Positions 1 through 11,194 of a DNA stretch of 64,000 bases are shown here, piece by piece. The stretch is taken from NCBI RefSeq assembly GCF_025024155.1, contig NW_026251827.1:1-64000 (forward strand), given 5' to 3'. This stretch comes from Gamsiella multidivaricata. Its lineage: Eukaryota > Mortierellomycota > Mortierellomycetes > Mortierellales > Mortierellaceae. The notes below the pieces were generated by a model, which saw only the letters and a program-made list of their open reading frames with translations, did not search any database and was not told the DNA's origin. A program made the position numbers and the translations under genes. How positions within the stretch are numbered: position 1 is the stretch's first letter; every line of letters starts with the position of its first letter.

Positions 1-1481
1 TCTCGTCCACAGGGTACGACAACCTCCTGAACCGTGCGCTTGAAAACGTACTGCTGCAGGTCCATCGAATCCTCTGTTCGCATCTCGATCTTGGCTATCT
101 TGAGATTCTGGACCACTTGCTGCACACTCTTAATGTCGCCTCCTGGTGTCGCAGTCAGGGCCATGATCCGAATATCGCGGTTCAAGGGATCCAGCAACCG
201 GATGACCTCAGAGTAAGCATACCGACCTGTCGCTCGATGCGCCTCATCGATCACCAAACAGACAATCGACTCTGCGGGGCAAATTCCAGACTTGATATCG
301 TTCTGCACCACCTGCGGCGTACAGAAGATGACACGCTTACTGAGCCACATTTCCTTGCGCAGTTCCGAGTTCTGCTGTCCTGTCATTTCGGCTGTGTCCT
401 CCTGAGGGATGCCGCAAATATGAAAGCACGCCTCGATCTGCTGGTTGACTAGTGGTCGGGTGGGTGCCATGAATATGATCTTGGACTCTGGGAACCATCG
501 AAAGTAGTTAAGCATGACTACTGCTGCAATAAACGTCTTTCCAAGACCAGTTGGAAGCGAAACCAAAGTGTTGGTGAAGAGTGCACGACGAATGATGTTG
601 TATTGGTAATCACGCTTCGGATAATTAATCGGGTATTGCCACGTCAAGGTCGCCTTCTTGTCGATGGTATGGTGAGTGGGAGGCTGAGCTGGTTGTCCAA
701 CTTTTTCCTGGCTCCTAAAGATGTCTGTTGCAAAGTCGTTCAATGGGTCGGATCGAGGAATAATGTTGGAGCCTTGGTGCGTTGAAGTCAAAGCTGGGGT
801 TTGCTGCGCTATACTAGACGTCCCATTCGACGAGGCACTGTTTGAAAAATACGGAGACATATGGCTGTTACTCCCAGCTCTCTCAAAATCGCTGCCATTC
901 AGGTTATTTGTGCTACCGTTGCTTCGCGCCAAGTTAGCCTTGGTGTTCTTGAGGGTGGCAGTAGAGGGCGCCCGCTGTAGCGTCTTGTTGTTGTTGATAC
1001 TGGGCAGATTTTGATTTTTTGTACCACCAAAAATAGGGAACAACTTCATAGGTGCTGGTGCTGATGTCGGCGCTGGAGCTGGTATATGTGGTTGCTGCGG
1101 CTGCTGGACATCATGGCGTGGAGTTCGAGCTGCGGGCGAAAAGAATCCTTGCCGTGTTGGAGCTGGAGCTGGAGCTGGAGGTATTGACTCGTTCAAGAGG
1201 TCGTTGTCGTCCAGCATTAGCTCTGCGTCGTCAAAGTCGCCGAAATCGTCAAATTCGTCTCGTGCTGCATCCGAGTTTTTATTGTAATTGCCATGGCCGA
1301 GGTCGATCATGTTAGAATGAGACCCGCTGGCGCCGTTGCTAGCCTTGTGATTCCGCTCGTTGTTCGTTGACATGGGTCCTGTGGTGGTTTGTGTGCTATC
1401 CAGTATTGCGCCATCGTCCAAGTCCAGTTGCAGCGAGTCAAAGTCGCCAAAGTCAAAGTCGTTGTCAGCAGGTAGCGGCAT
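1..1481 (-). CDS. MPH1: Mph1/FANCM-type DEAH DNA helicase, N-terminal part (runs off window)
   Basis: The reading frame is open from ATG at 1481 down to base 1, about 493 codons, with the C-terminus outside the window. Residues 1-300 are low-complexity and acidic (DFDFGDFDSLQLDLDD, PAPAPAP), then a superfamily-2 helicase domain begins. Visible motifs are Walker A TGLGKT at residues 311-316, DEAH at 412-415, and TATPG of motif III about 30 residues later. The stretch before Walker A (YPKRDYQYNIIRRALF, then NTLVSLPTGLGKT) is typical of the Mph1/FANCM/Hef family. Members of this family are 3'-5' DNA translocases that remodel stalled forks and D-loops and act in crosslink repair in the nucleus. 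No intron is seen in the visible part. The Mph1/FANCM assignment is from motif recognition; other Hef-like helicases are the only serious alternative. Confidence 0.9.
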   Translation of the reverse strand, partial: MPLPADNDFDFGDFDSLQLDLDDGAILDSTQTTTGPMSTNNERNHKASNGASGSHSNMIDLGHGNYNKNSDAARDEFDDFGDFDDAELMLDDNDLLNESIPPAPAPAPTRQGFFSPAARTPRHDVQQPQQPHIPAPAPTSAPAPMKLFPIFGGTKNQNLPSINNNKTLQRAPSTATLKNTKANLARSNGSTNNLNGSDFERAGSNSHMSPYFSNSASSNGTSSIAQQTPALTSTHQGSNIIPRSDPLNDFATDIFRSQEKVGQPAQPPTHHTIDKKATLTWQYPINYPKRDYQYNIIRRALFTNTLVSLPTGLGKTFIAAVVMLNYFRWFPESKIIFMAPTRPLVNQQIEACFHICGIPQEDTAEMTGQQNSELRKEMWLSKRVIFCTPQVVQNDIKSGICPAESIVCLVIDEAHRATGRYAYSEVIRLLDPLNRDIRIMALTATPGGDIKSVQQVVQNLKIAKIEMRTEDSMDLQQYVFKRTVQEVVVPCGR

Positions 1482-1845
1482 CACGGCCGCGCTCTGTGGA
1501 TTCTCGCGTGATGGATGAGGTGTGGGATGGAAGACGAATAGATGGGACGGAGGAGACAAGTTATTGCTAAAACACAAGGGTCACGCATCACACAAAATTG
1601 GTGGCAAAACATCGATGCGCAGTGGATCTGGCACACATTTCGCGCTTCATAGACTACTTGAAAACCAAAAAAAAAAAAAAAAAAAAAAAACATCTCGTAT
1701 GCGCGTGCTCCTTGAAGCCACTTCATTGCTGTTCAATCCTGGAACACACTGAGCATGGCGCATAGCATCTCCCACGCAGCAGATAAAAAGTATCCTCGTT
1801 TAAACAATCCTTTATTGAGATGTGAAAAAGTAATACGTTCCTGGA
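1482..1845. other. Intergenic: MPH1 promoter side and 3' flank of the ArsC-like gene
   Basis: Holds the 5' flank of the helicase and the 3' end of the ArsC-like transcript. An A19-A20 run lies at about 1670-1690. No other coding signal is seen. Confidence 0.5.
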
Positions 1846-2361
1846 CTAAAGGTCCTTGGTCATCTCGTAAATCAGATCTGCAGGCTATTCAATAAAAAGT
1901 TAGCCATCAAAGAAAAAAAAAACGATTATTAAACATGCCACAGCGATACACCAGAAAGCAATTGCATCGCCATTGAGGAAGGCCACTACAAAAAAGTAAC
2001 TCACTCGACAGATTTTTGCCTTTTGCGCAGCCCAATTGACGACGATGGGTCTCTGCATCAAGGCAGGGTTTTCCGCAACAACCTTTTGCGCCTCAGCAAT
2101 GCTCGATACCTTGGGCGCGTCCTTTCTCAGGAATTCCTGGCAGATCTTGGCAGTCTCCTCATCGCTCTCACCTTCACGGGCGCCGAGAAAGATCAGGATC
2201 TGCTTCACCTGCTCGGGCTGGAGAGGGTTGTACTTGAACTCGACCTTCTCGAGCTGGAACCCCTTGCGCTCAGCTTCGGCCTCGAGAAGAGGCGTGGCGC
2301 TGACGCAGGTTCCGCAAAGGGGATTGTGGTAGAGGGTCAGCGATGCAGCAGTGGTCGACAT
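1846..2361 (-). CDS. ArsC/Spx-like thioredoxin-fold protein
   Basis: Two exons: 2361-2005 and 1884-1846 (131 aa). The donor follows KICR (GTGAGT) and the second exon supplies PADLIYEMTKDL, restoring the family's ICRP ending. The N-terminus YHNPLCGTC matches the YHNPxCxxx opening of arsenate-reductase-like proteins, and the CxxC (Cys16, Cys19) resembles the Spx redox switch. MQRPIVV matches the ArsC Arg-containing loop. Known relatives are small cytosolic glutaredoxin-coupled reductases or redox-sensitive regulators; which chemistry applies here cannot be told. An in-frame ATG 11 codons upstream (2394) is possible, but the ATG at 2361 gives the usual family length and N-terminus. Confidence 0.85.
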
Positions 2362-2689
2362 TGTCAAGAATCTGTTGATGAGGCGAAACGACAAAAAGGT
2401 AGGACGCGTGAGAAAAAAAATGCTACGAGTGCCATTGTCGCTTCAGTGCTTTCATTTGTCGAACACAAAGAGTCTGCGACCTTCTTGTAGGCAGGTTGAC
2501 GATCTGACGAACCTGTGTAAGACGAATGGAATGAAGAATCGTGGTGGTGGTGTTTGGTTAAAAGTGGTGAAGACAGGTAGCGAAGAAAAGAAAAAAAAGG
2601 CCAATTCATTTACCAGCGCGACAAAGATGTTTAATTGAGCACAGAGGATTCCAGGCACACACCAGATAGAACGATAATCCTAGATTATG

Positions 2690-4639
2690 CTACCAGTCAG
2701 GAAACTCACCGAAGGAACCATCCTTTGTGACCTCCAGCACCTCCATGAACCGGAACTTTTGTCGGATCAGGACTTTTGCTTCCTCCTCAGCCAGCTTGCT
2801 CCGGCTATCGAGTCTGAGCGACAGCTTTTCGAGGAATGGCCGTTCTTGATTCAAATCCTCCTGTAGCCGCAAGTCGCTCTCAGAACCCAGGTCCGTCAAC
2901 GCGCCAAATAGCTCGCCGCTCCTCCTCTGAGCTCCTTGCTCTTCCTGCGGCGATGGCTGCAACGACGCTGGCTCCAGGTCTTTTCCCAAGCCATCGAACA
3001 ACATCAGGTCCATCAGAGCGTAATTCATTGAGAGCTCGACAAGCTTTGGCAACGACTTAATCAGTTTGGTGACCGTCTTCATCCCTTCAGCGGTGCAGGC
3101 CCTTTCGTCGAGGTGCAGTGTTGTCAGGGTCCTTGTCCAAGCAAAGCTGTCGATCAATGACTCGGGAATAGGTTCATATTCTGGCACGAGTGCAGTTGGT
3201 GCCGTCATGACGGATCCTTCAGCTTGGGTCGCTTGGATCGTTTGGATCGTTTGGATCGCTTGCTGATCATCCTGCTGTGTCTCCTCCCGCTGTCCGACCG
3301 GAGCAAGCACCTCATATTCGAATACCTCTGTGGGCTCCATAAAAATACAGTCAGCTGTACACCTCAACTCTGTCAACTCTCGGCAACAGCTACTGGTCAA
3401 GAAACCTTTCAGATTGATGTCCTGACTGTCCCACAAATCGAGCCGTAACTGTCTAAAGGAAACGCCGTATTCTCCGAACAAAGTACTCAGTCGGATGAGA
3501 CCATCCGCCGTAGTATAAAAAGCGACCAGATCCAAGCTTCTGAGCTGATGACCTATGCGAATACCCCTCTTGTCGTCAACATGGGCTGGTCGATCGCCCA
3601 GAACCCAGCGCAGTGCTTCAAAGTCGTCTAGGTTTCCCCCTATAGCCCTGAGATGAATCAAGTCCGGAAACAGCAATGTTGTATTCTTCGCATTCATCGC
3701 CTTAAGATCGTCCAATGCAGCGCCTCGAATCTGGTCATTGGCCGTATCCTGCTCCATGAAGCCATCCGAATGTAATGAAATGGGAGCATACCTAAAGTCC
3801 CGTATATTCGGAAACAAGGACAGTAGCAGCTGCTGAAAATCGCTACTGATGTCTGCGTTGTATATTTCAAGCGTGTGCACGCTGGGATACAACTTCCTAC
3901 TCCCTTGCTCCCTCCATTCCTTCAAAATTTGATCCAGTACCTCGTAGTCTTCTTCTCTATCAACGTGCAGTATATCAATTTCCAAGGATAACGCCTTCAA
4001 CCGCGGCCATGCGTCCAGTGAGCGTATAAAGGCTTTGAATCCCAAAGTCCGACTACTCTCGATAGTTACTGACGTCAAGCCAGGAGTGTGAGCCGCAATT
4101 GCCGCCAGAAAGTGATCCAACTTCTCCAAAGCAAAGTCATGGACGTCGAATGTAATGGACCTCACCCAGGGCAGAGACTCGTAAAATGCAAGCCAAGTAA
4201 GATCGACTTGCGAGAGCTTGTAGTCGCTATTACCGCTGTTGCCGTTGTTGTCAATTGCACTGGCTCGGCTCTCGGACGACGCCCGTGGGGATGCTAAACC
4301 AAGTTTTTCGAGACTCTTGAGAAACGAGGTCGACAGTTTGTAGGATGTTATGAGGTTTCTGCTGCTGGGGGTTTGGACAAGTAGTTGGACATCCTGATTA
4401 TCCGAGAATTCATTGGTTTTGAGTGCCAAGGAGACCAAAGGGAGACAGGCGTCGTTGAAGAACTTGGAGACTAGCCGGAGCCTGTGGATCTGCGAGGACC
4501 ACAAGAATTGAAAAACATTGGCGGCCAGTTCGGGGATGGCAATGACTCGATGGACGATCGCGACCGGTGCTTCCATGGGATGAATGAGGTTCGAGAGCCC
4601 CAACTGTTTCAAGAGCAATTGGGTTTGTTTTTCCAGCAC
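2690..4639 (-). CDS. F-box/LRR-type protein, 649 aa
   Basis: Uninterrupted ORF. An F-box-like segment lies at about residues 34-70 (IPELAANVFQFLWSSQ, then LRLVSKFFNDACLPL). It is followed by a long leucine-rich, repeat-like body (LTSVTIES, LKALSLEID, LIHLRAIGG, LRSLDLVAF, LTTLHLDERA, LVELSMNY, LEKLSLRLD). A short QTIQTIQATQ spacer and an acidic loop interrupt the LRR region. Such proteins are substrate receptors of SCF ubiquitin ligases; the target is unknown. The architecture matches the large lineage-specific F-box families of Mortierella-like fungi, and a similar protein lies at 17772-19643. Orphan in detail; the F-box call is moderate. Confidence 0.75.
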   Translation of the reverse strand: MLEKQTQLLLKQLGLSNLIHPMEAPVAIVHRVIAIPELAANVFQFLWSSQIHRLRLVSKFFNDACLPLVSLALKTNEFSDNQDVQLLVQTPSSRNLITSYKLSTSFLKSLEKLGLASPRASSESRASAIDNNGNSGNSDYKLSQVDLTWLAFYESLPWVRSITFDVHDFALEKLDHFLAAIAAHTPGLTSVTIESSRTLGFKAFIRSLDAWPRLKALSLEIDILHVDREEDYEVLDQILKEWREQGSRKLYPSVHTLEIYNADISSDFQQLLLSLFPNIRDFRYAPISLHSDGFMEQDTANDQIRGAALDDLKAMNAKNTTLLFPDLIHLRAIGGNLDDFEALRWVLGDRPAHVDDKRGIRIGHQLRSLDLVAFYTTADGLIRLSTLFGEYGVSFRQLRLDLWDSQDINLKGFLTSSCCRELTELRCTADCIFMEPTEVFEYEVLAPVGQREETQQDDQQAIQTIQTIQATQAEGSVMTAPTALVPEYEPIPESLIDSFAWTRTLTTLHLDERACTAEGMKTVTKLIKSLPKLVELSMNYALMDLMLFDGLGKDLEPASLQPSPQEEQGAQRRSGELFGALTDLGSESDLRLQEDLNQERPFLEKLSLRLDSRSKLAEEEAKVLIRQKFRFMEVLEVTKDGSFGEFPDW

Positions 4640-5042
4640 CCCATCCTCATCTTTGGTTAGCAGGCAAGACTACAGCATGAAAGGAAAGGCCGCATGTGGC
4701 ATACATGTGGCATACATGTGCGAGGTTTATCCATATGCAGCAGCGGGATAGTGGTCCATGGCGCTGTGCAACCCAGTCCTCGACCAACTCCCCTGGACTT
4801 TATTCTGGTGGCACCATTAGCATCTGAAATATATGTAAATGCTGTAGAAGTTTGTAAGGAGCCATGGGGTGGCATTGAAAGGCATGCTCTGCCATGTATC
4901 GAGTGTCATATGCTAGCAGTACAGCAGAATTTATCCTTCACCATCTCTCTTTCCTCATCGTCCTCCTCTTCCTCATCACTTCTTCCTCATCCCTTCTTCC
5001 TCATTCTCAAAACACGCCGGAAAAAAAAAGAAAAAAAGAAGC
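4640..5042. other. Intergenic: divergent promoters of the F-box and FAD monooxygenase genes
   Basis: A direct repeat of catgtggcata lies at about 4693-4715. A CT-rich leader (tcctcatcgtcctcctcttcctc) lies at about 4950-5010, just upstream of the monooxygenase ATG. No coding signal is convincing. Confidence 0.5.
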
Positions 5043-6932
5043 ATGTCATTTGTATCTGTCGAGGAAAATTCATCCCCTCCTACGGTTCTTATCGTCGGGG
5101 CAGGAATTGGAGGCCTGACACTCGCGGTGCTTCTCCAGCGTGCTGGTATCCACTATGAGGTTCTCGAACGTGCTGCAGAGATTCGTCCCCTGGGCTCCGC
5201 CCTAGCCCTTGGCGCCAATGTACTCCATGTCTTTGAACAGCTCGGGCTCGCGGATGCTATTCTGAAGAAAAGTAAACCCGTTCACACTCGGCGGTCGTAC
5301 ACAGAGAAGCGCGAGCTCAAATACAGCATGGACTATTCGCGTGCAGCAATCCTGTAACGATTTTTTATGGTTTTTTTTTACGCTCGAGAGTAACGGAATG
5401 GACGTTTAATAGACCAATGAAGGTTTAGACATGGTTTAACACCCTTCTTGTCCCAAATGTCCTGTTAGATCCGGATATCCTGCCGTGATCATCGACCGGC
5501 CCACGTTATACTCGATTCTGCTGGAACAGATTCCCTCGGCCAAAGTTCATATGCGCAAAAAGGTCCTTTACATTTATCAGGACAGCGACGGCTACGAGCA
5601 CAACGATATCGACACTCATCCTTTTACAAAAGAATCCCTTCAGGGGCATGGGGTGATGGTTCAATGCTCCGATAACTCGCGATATTATGGCGATATTCTC
5701 GTCGGTGCTGATGGAGCGTACTCGGGTGTCCGCCAATCCCTCTACAAGCACCTTGGGAAAATCGATAAGCTGCCCGAGTCGGACAAGGATGAGTTACCAT
5801 TCAACAGCATGTGTCTCGTGGGTCAAACAAGGCCACTGGACGTGACAAAGTTCCCATACCTACAGGGCGAGGCCAGTAGCTTTCAGAGCATCGTTGGCGA
5901 GAACAAACCGTACACTGTAAGAGCCATCCATAAAAGCCTGCGATGACCATGCATATATATATATATATATATACAAGCGTTCATGTCCTCACTTCGCGTC
6001 CCACCTTGTTGATAGTGGTCAGCATTCTCGACGCGTGCAAACACAATTTGTTGGATTGTGACCCATCATATGGACAAGGAGGCGCGTCGCTCTTGCAACC
6101 GGTTCCAGAATTCAGAATGGGGGCCAGAGAAGGCCGAGTCGATGTGCGCGGTAGTAAAGGACTTTCCTATTGCCTGTGGGGGCGATGCTGGATATCTCGT
6201 GGCCAATGAAAAAGCAGGGCTGACAATTGGGGACCTCATCAATGAAACCCCCAGGGATTGCATTTCCAAGGTTACTCGTGAAGAAAAGTTCTTCGAGACC
6301 TGGTGCTATAAGCGAGTAGTCCTCATCGGCGATGGTAAGTTCTTGGTTCGCGAGTCTCGCTACTATTTTTGCCATTCCTTAGTCTCTGACATCTATCGCT
6401 TTCGGCTGCTCCCTTACGTCTCGTGCTATCGCCTGGTTCAGCCTGCCACAAACTCTACCCATCCGCTGGTCTAGGAGCTGTGAGCGCCATTCAAGACGCA
6501 ACGATTCTCGCCAACGTCCTGCATGATCTGCTTTACCCAATCACCTACCCGGCTTCGCCACCTTTGACATCAGCAACGCTAACGGCAGCCCAGCGCTCAT
6601 CCGACGCTATATCAATGGCATTCCAACTCTACAGAGACGAGCGTTTTCCGCTCGCCAAGTCGGCGTTCGAGACATCTCATCGAATGGGTGCATTGATTGG
6701 CAAGTCCTGGATCAACGACGTGATCCGTGCCTTGACACCGTATACACCGACATGGTTGTGGGAGAAGCAAATGATGAAAATGTTCGGGTATAGACCACAG
6801 GCGTCATTTTTGCCCAAGGTGCAGGATAATGGAGAGATCCCGCCTCTGAGTCAGCCAAGTTTGGAGAGGGCGGAAGAGAACAAGCGAAGGGTGAAGGCGA
6901 GAATGGAACGTGAAGCAGCCATTTCTGCGTGA
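5043..6932 (+). CDS. FAD-dependent monooxygenase (PHBH-fold, FAD_binding_3 type)
   Basis: Four exons: 5043-5353, 5469-5916, 6016-6334, 6442-6932; 522 aa; all junctions keep phase. The FAD-binding GxGxxG (VLIVGAGIGG) is at residues 15-24, the DG motif (VGADGAYSGVR) at about 182-192, and the second FAD motif GDACHKLYPSAGLGA at about 358-372 is rebuilt across intron 3. After intron 2 the frame continues with WSAFSTRANTICWIV, typical of the family. These enzymes use NAD(P)H and O2 to hydroxylate or epoxidise aromatic or isoprenoid substrates; the substrate here is unknown. Intron 2 contains an AT dinucleotide run. No secondary-metabolite cluster surrounds it. There is no obvious C-terminal membrane anchor. 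Confidence 0.9.
5953..5973. repeat. (AT)n microsatellite in intron 2 of the monooxygenase
   Basis: About ten AT units inside the 5917-6015 intron. Confidence 0.9.
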
Positions 6933-7231
6933 ACTCAGTTAAAAAATCAACAATAAAAGAAACACAAACACACATGGAGAACACCTGGAGGTTTTTTTTT
7001 CTTTCTGTGTTTGTTCATCTTACTGCTTCTCTATCTAACTTGCCATTGGTTCCATCATTTAGACAAATAATACAAGAAAAACCGTTCAATCGACTTTGTT
7101 GAGTGTCGAGAGATATAGGAGTGTTTATTACGAGTTAATATTTTGAAGAAATAGGACGAATGCGTATATGTGTATGCAAATAGATGCGTTATGTAAATGA
7201 AAAATGTACAAGCTAGGGACTACAACATTCT

Positions 7232-8717
7232 TCAAGCCCAAAGCGCGATCACCGCCATCGAGAGCGCCCCCAACCACACCGCGACCAAGTAACTAGCCTT
7301 GCTGGCCTTGGTCTCGGCACGGAACCTCTCCGAATACAAAATATCACCTCCCAAGAGCGTGACATAGGCCGTGTACAACAACACACCGCATGCGATCGAG
7401 TTGAAGACACCCATCGTTATCAAATTCTCGACGCTGCCGGCTCTGTAGGTCGATCGCACACCCATACCAATCGCTACACCGAGTGGTGTCACCAACGCAA
7501 AGGCCAGGACCAACAACACTGGGACGTACTTCTTGCGGAACGACAGATCAGCGATACGGGATCCCAGTGCGATACCCTCGAAAAACTGGTGGAAGCAGAT
7601 CGCGATGGTCATGGCCAGGAACTCGGACCCGGCAAGGACACCGAGCGCGATTCCGATAAAGACAGAGTGGAGGGCGATACCGATCTCGAGCATGTAGGTC
7701 GATACCTTGGTCGAGACACCAGGACCGCATTGGAGAAGCGTCAAACCATGAGCATGGTTGCAGTCATCGATGCCCTGACCGGCGGGTCCAACAGCAGCAG
7801 CAGTTTTAGGCGAGGCAGAGTCGGAATCACTGTCCACCGAGTGTTTGGTCTCTTTCACTTTTTGGCTATGCGAGTTCCAATGGTCGTGGGACTCGAGATC
7901 ACCACCAGCAGCAGCAGCAGCAGCAGTTGCCCTGTTCTCAGCTTCGACATTAAAGACAAGAGATGATGCCAAGAATTCGATCACGAGCATGGTCAGACCG
8001 GAGACCATCATAATCAGAGGTGCGTAACCTGGGTAATCCTCCGTCCATGCGGTAGAGAGACAAGGGTGGGTCAGGGCGAAAAGAGCTTCGGGCATGATGT
8101 GAACGAACGCGACGGAGAGGACGACACCGGCACCAAAGTACTTGCCAACCTGGACTGCGAAGCGGGTCCGGGGGTTGTCATGGATCATCATGGGCAGAGC
8201 GCATCCCAGCCCGGCAATGACCGTGAGGACGATGAGGGCGACGATGTGATGCCAGACAATATATTCGCCGTGGTCATGGCTGTGTGTTTCACAGGTGCTG
8301 TGGTGATGCCAGTCAGGGACGAAAGAGGTTATCAGCATCAGTATACCTGGTGGCAAAAAAAAAAAAAGGTTGCGTCGTCAAGTGAACTTACCGAGCAGGT
8401 CCGTGAGAGTGTCCTTCGGCGTGGTCCTGGTCGAGGTTCTCGTCGAGGTCGTGGTCATGGTCATGGTCGTGAGCCGGAGCCGTGGGGGTAGGGCTAGTAA
8501 TAGGCGCAGCAGAGGTAGGGTGGTCGTGGTCGTGGTCGTGGTCATCGTCAGCCCTCTTCTTCAGAGCCAGTGTCTCCGAGTTGAGGCCGGTGTTAGATGG
8601 CTGTACGGAGCCGTGGACGACGAGGACAGCGGAGGCTGAAGAGGTGGTAGGAGCATGAGAGGCGAGCACAAGCACGGCTGCGAGGACCGCAAACTTGCAA
8701 GAGAGCGACAATTTCAT
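7232..8717 (-). CDS. ZIP-family zinc/iron transporter with secretory leader and His/Asp-rich ectodomain (ZIP copy 1)
   Basis: Two exons: 8717-8392 and 8297-7232; 463 aa. The acceptor at CCACAG (8298) keeps phase, while the nearer CAG at about 8341 would give a stop. Residues 1-26 form a signal peptide (MKLSLSCKFAVLAAVLVLAS). A luminal or extracellular stretch rich in DHDHDHDH and HDHDHDHDLD follows, then about eight membrane segments. The ZIP metal-site motifs are present: HSVFIG in TM4 (about 319-324) and HQFFEG in TM5 (about 345-350). The TM3-TM4 loop has poly-Ala and scattered His. The family moves Zn2+ (sometimes Fe2+) into the cytosol; the His clusters probably bind metal outside. A paralogue lies at 12509-13827 and both promoters share GGTAC elements. 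Confidence 0.93.
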
Positions 8718-9780
8718 GCTGGAATGGAGAAGGGATGTGTGCAGGAAGGAGGGTTGTGTGCACTAATGAATAAAAAAAGAATTGATCGATGGTATCTCGG
8801 AGGAAGTAGAGAAGAGTAGAGAGAGAGTTTGCAATCAGATTAGATAAACATGACGGAGGAAGGTGTTTACCGAGGATTCAACAAAAAAAAGGGGGGTACC
8901 TGTGCGGCTCCTTTTATAGGCGATCCAGAGACTTGCCCGAAATAAACACCTTCCTGGGTACACGGAGATTCTCTAGAATATGTGGATGAAGATGAGATCC
9001 AATTCGTGACCCACAAGGTACACGCAATACTCGAGTACCTTTCCAGTTGCAAGGCGTTCAACCAGCCAGTCGTCCCAGCACTACAACACTTCCGGCCCTG
9101 CGCAGGGTACCTCATTAGTGGCGCTTCTTTTTCATTTTTGAGTTCCGGACACAGCTGAAGTTTGTGTTTCCTCCTCAATTGAAAGTAAGCGCAGCGCCGT
9201 TGTAACTTGCGAGTATTCTATCTGCTGGATGGCGCCATACAACAAATTACTACCATTGCGCCGCTTTTTCGTTTTATTTTTTATTTATTTGGCAAGAACA
9301 ACTGGGTTGATTTGCAGAGGCATCCTACAATAAGGACGCGTCGTGCGCGAAAAGCCCACGATCCGGCTACTGATCTGGTCAAAAACCAGTGCCTAGCCTC
9401 CTCGCCTTCCACTTGAGCACTGGCCGTCATGGGAATATAGCTGCACGATGGCGAATACAAGTTGCTTCTCGGAATGCTTTACGCCCACTCTGTATAGCTC
9501 AGGCAACTAGCATGTATTGAGAGTCCTTGTCGGCGTATGAAACGCATACTTGTCTCTCTCTCGCTAGCGGGCAGTGTTGCAATTGCGAGCAACAGGGCTG
9601 TCTAGCCAAGATTATATGTTGTTGAGCGATAATTTTCAGTCATCTCTGGATCAACCCCACTTTAAAGTCCGACACTTAGAAGAACATAGACCTAGGGCTA
9701 GAGATATGCATGAAACCACAAGGAGCAATTCTCGAAGGGGGTTTGCTTTGTTCTTGTTTTTGGTTTTGTTGTTTTTGCCT
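8718..9780. other. Intergenic: ZIP copy 1 promoter, then non-coding sequence up to the M14 pseudogene
   Basis: The part nearest the ZIP start carries a TATA box and repeated GGTAC motifs (annotated separately). From about 9200 to 9780 no coding sequence is recognised; this may be decayed duplicate sequence. Confidence 0.5.
8895..9111 (-). promoter_or_regulatory. ZIP copy 1 promoter: TATA box and GGTAC element cluster
   Basis: On the minus strand a TATAAAAG box lies at 8918-8911, about 200 bp before the ZIP ATG. Five GGTAC/GTACC motifs lie within about 220 bp: 8895-8900, 8957-8961, 9017-9021, 9035-9039 and 9106-9111. Two of them form the inverted pair AAGGTAC (9015-9021) and GTACCTT (9035-9041). 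AAGGT/ACCTT resembles Zap1 zinc-element half sites, but spacing differs from the yeast ACCTTnAAGGT consensus. A role in metal response is inferred. Confidence 0.45.
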
Positions 9781-10480
9781 CTCAAGCTCGAGAAGTATCC
9801 ATTGGTATTGACCGAGGACCCGCATGAACTTCAGCTTCTGAAGCACTACAGACAAGAGCAGCTCGGATTCGAACTCGGTATCCGAATGGCTGTATTACCT
9901 CTGCATGTGGGTTTGCAGTATTGCTATGGCAGCCCATTCAAGTTTTAGGGAGGAGAACAGGAAAAATTCATACGCCTCAACGAGCGCATTTTTACTATGT
10001 CACCCAGTTCGCAATAACTCATTTTACCAATCAAAGACTTCCCTACGCCAAGATTCTCGATCGGAGAGTCCCCTATCTCCCAGTCGATCCATTGGCGTGG
10101 AGCAGTGCTGCAGTGAAGTGCCTTATGTGAATGAATGAATGCATTGATCAACGAGCCTCAAGTACGCGACAGAGTAAGTGCACGCCAGGAGAGATATGTA
10201 TCCCAGGCTAGGTATCTTTGGAATGGCGTGGTTCTATTCATATCATACACATGAAGAGATCACGGATTATTACCTGACTCTCATGGGCGACTATCCGGAG
10301 CTGGTGGTCTTTGTGCCTTCGATTGGCAAGACCGCCGAAGGACGCGACATCTTTGCCGTCAGGATCACTGCAAAGGACTCCGATGGCTCTGTGACAGAGA
10401 AGCCCCAGGTCTGGGTACAAGGCCTGCAAGACACACATGGGATGCACCTTTTTGCCTGTTTGCCAAACCCATGGCGGTAG
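9781..10480 (+). pseudogene. Decayed partial copy of the M14 carboxypeptidase-like gene
   Basis: Two segments resemble the intact gene at 14740-17172. The first (about 9785-9870) encodes LTEDPHELQLLKHYRQ, against AEDPHELQLLEHYKQ in the intact protein. The second (about 10240-10460) encodes YHTHEEITDYYLTLMGDYPEL, continuing through VPSIGKTAEGRDIFAVRITAKD to KPQVWVQGL. Between them only scraps remain, such as CATTGATCAACGAG from the QCIDQWN region. Similarity continues past the exon end into intron sequence (AAGACACACATGGGATGC), so the copy arose from DNA and not from a spliced transcript. The splice donor CCTGTAAG has become CCTGCAAG. No signal-peptide exon, zinc-motif exon or C-terminal half is present nearby. 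Confidence 0.85.
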
Positions 10481-11194
10481 TTGTTATTAAGAAATGATTA
10501 ATATTATTATTAAATTAGAGGGACGCTGATACACCCACTCATGGTGCCACTACATCAACGAGGGCCACGTTGACTGCGTTTTATGGAAGGTCGACTTCCG
10601 GAAGACGATTACGGCGATAAATTTAAGGTGCATGATACCACCTCGCGCTATCTTTCCCAGCCAAAGAGAAGACGCCCCGCTGCCATGTCCTGGAAGAGCT
10701 GTAACGCAAGCAAAAGTGCCGCACCTTCCCTTTTCCCTTTGTCTCCGCTGAGGAAAACGAGGGTGCATGCGTCAGCATGATACCCATTAGTAAGGTGCAT
10801 GCCGTCCTCGTGGGAAGAAGGGCGGGGAGTACAGGGCAAGGAGCACGTGCGAATCACCCGCACAGACTCGCTGCAAGCGTGTGAAGGTTGGTTTTGTACG
10901 ATGTAACCCGCATTTTCTATTTTATGGTGATGGGAACAAGAGTCACGCGGAGAGCCCTGGTTATCTGCGTATCAAAAACCGGCTGCTGCCACGATCACGC
11001 TCCTCATTCCTCCTCACCTCATCCCTTCCAGACCTCTCCTCATTCAACGGTAACGGCAACACTCGTCTGCGGCCGAAAGACGAAGCACTTGGAGGCATCC
11101 GAGTGTTTATTGTGTCTAGTGTGTGTCTATTGCGTCTAACCATATTCTTCCTGCTTGACACCTGCTTAGCTCGACCAACGGAACACAACAAGAC
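10481..11194. other. Intergenic, unassigned
   Basis: A short ORF at about 10583-10780 (Lys/Arg-rich) cannot be assigned and may be debris from the neighbouring duplication. The stretch 10980-11190 is the leader and promoter of the next gene. No TATA box is clear. Confidence 0.4.

Noticed and set aside
9840..9900. tRNA-like B-box (gagttcgaatcc on the minus strand)
   Set aside because: No pairing T-stem, no A-box at the right distance, and the sequence is derived from the M14 duplicate.
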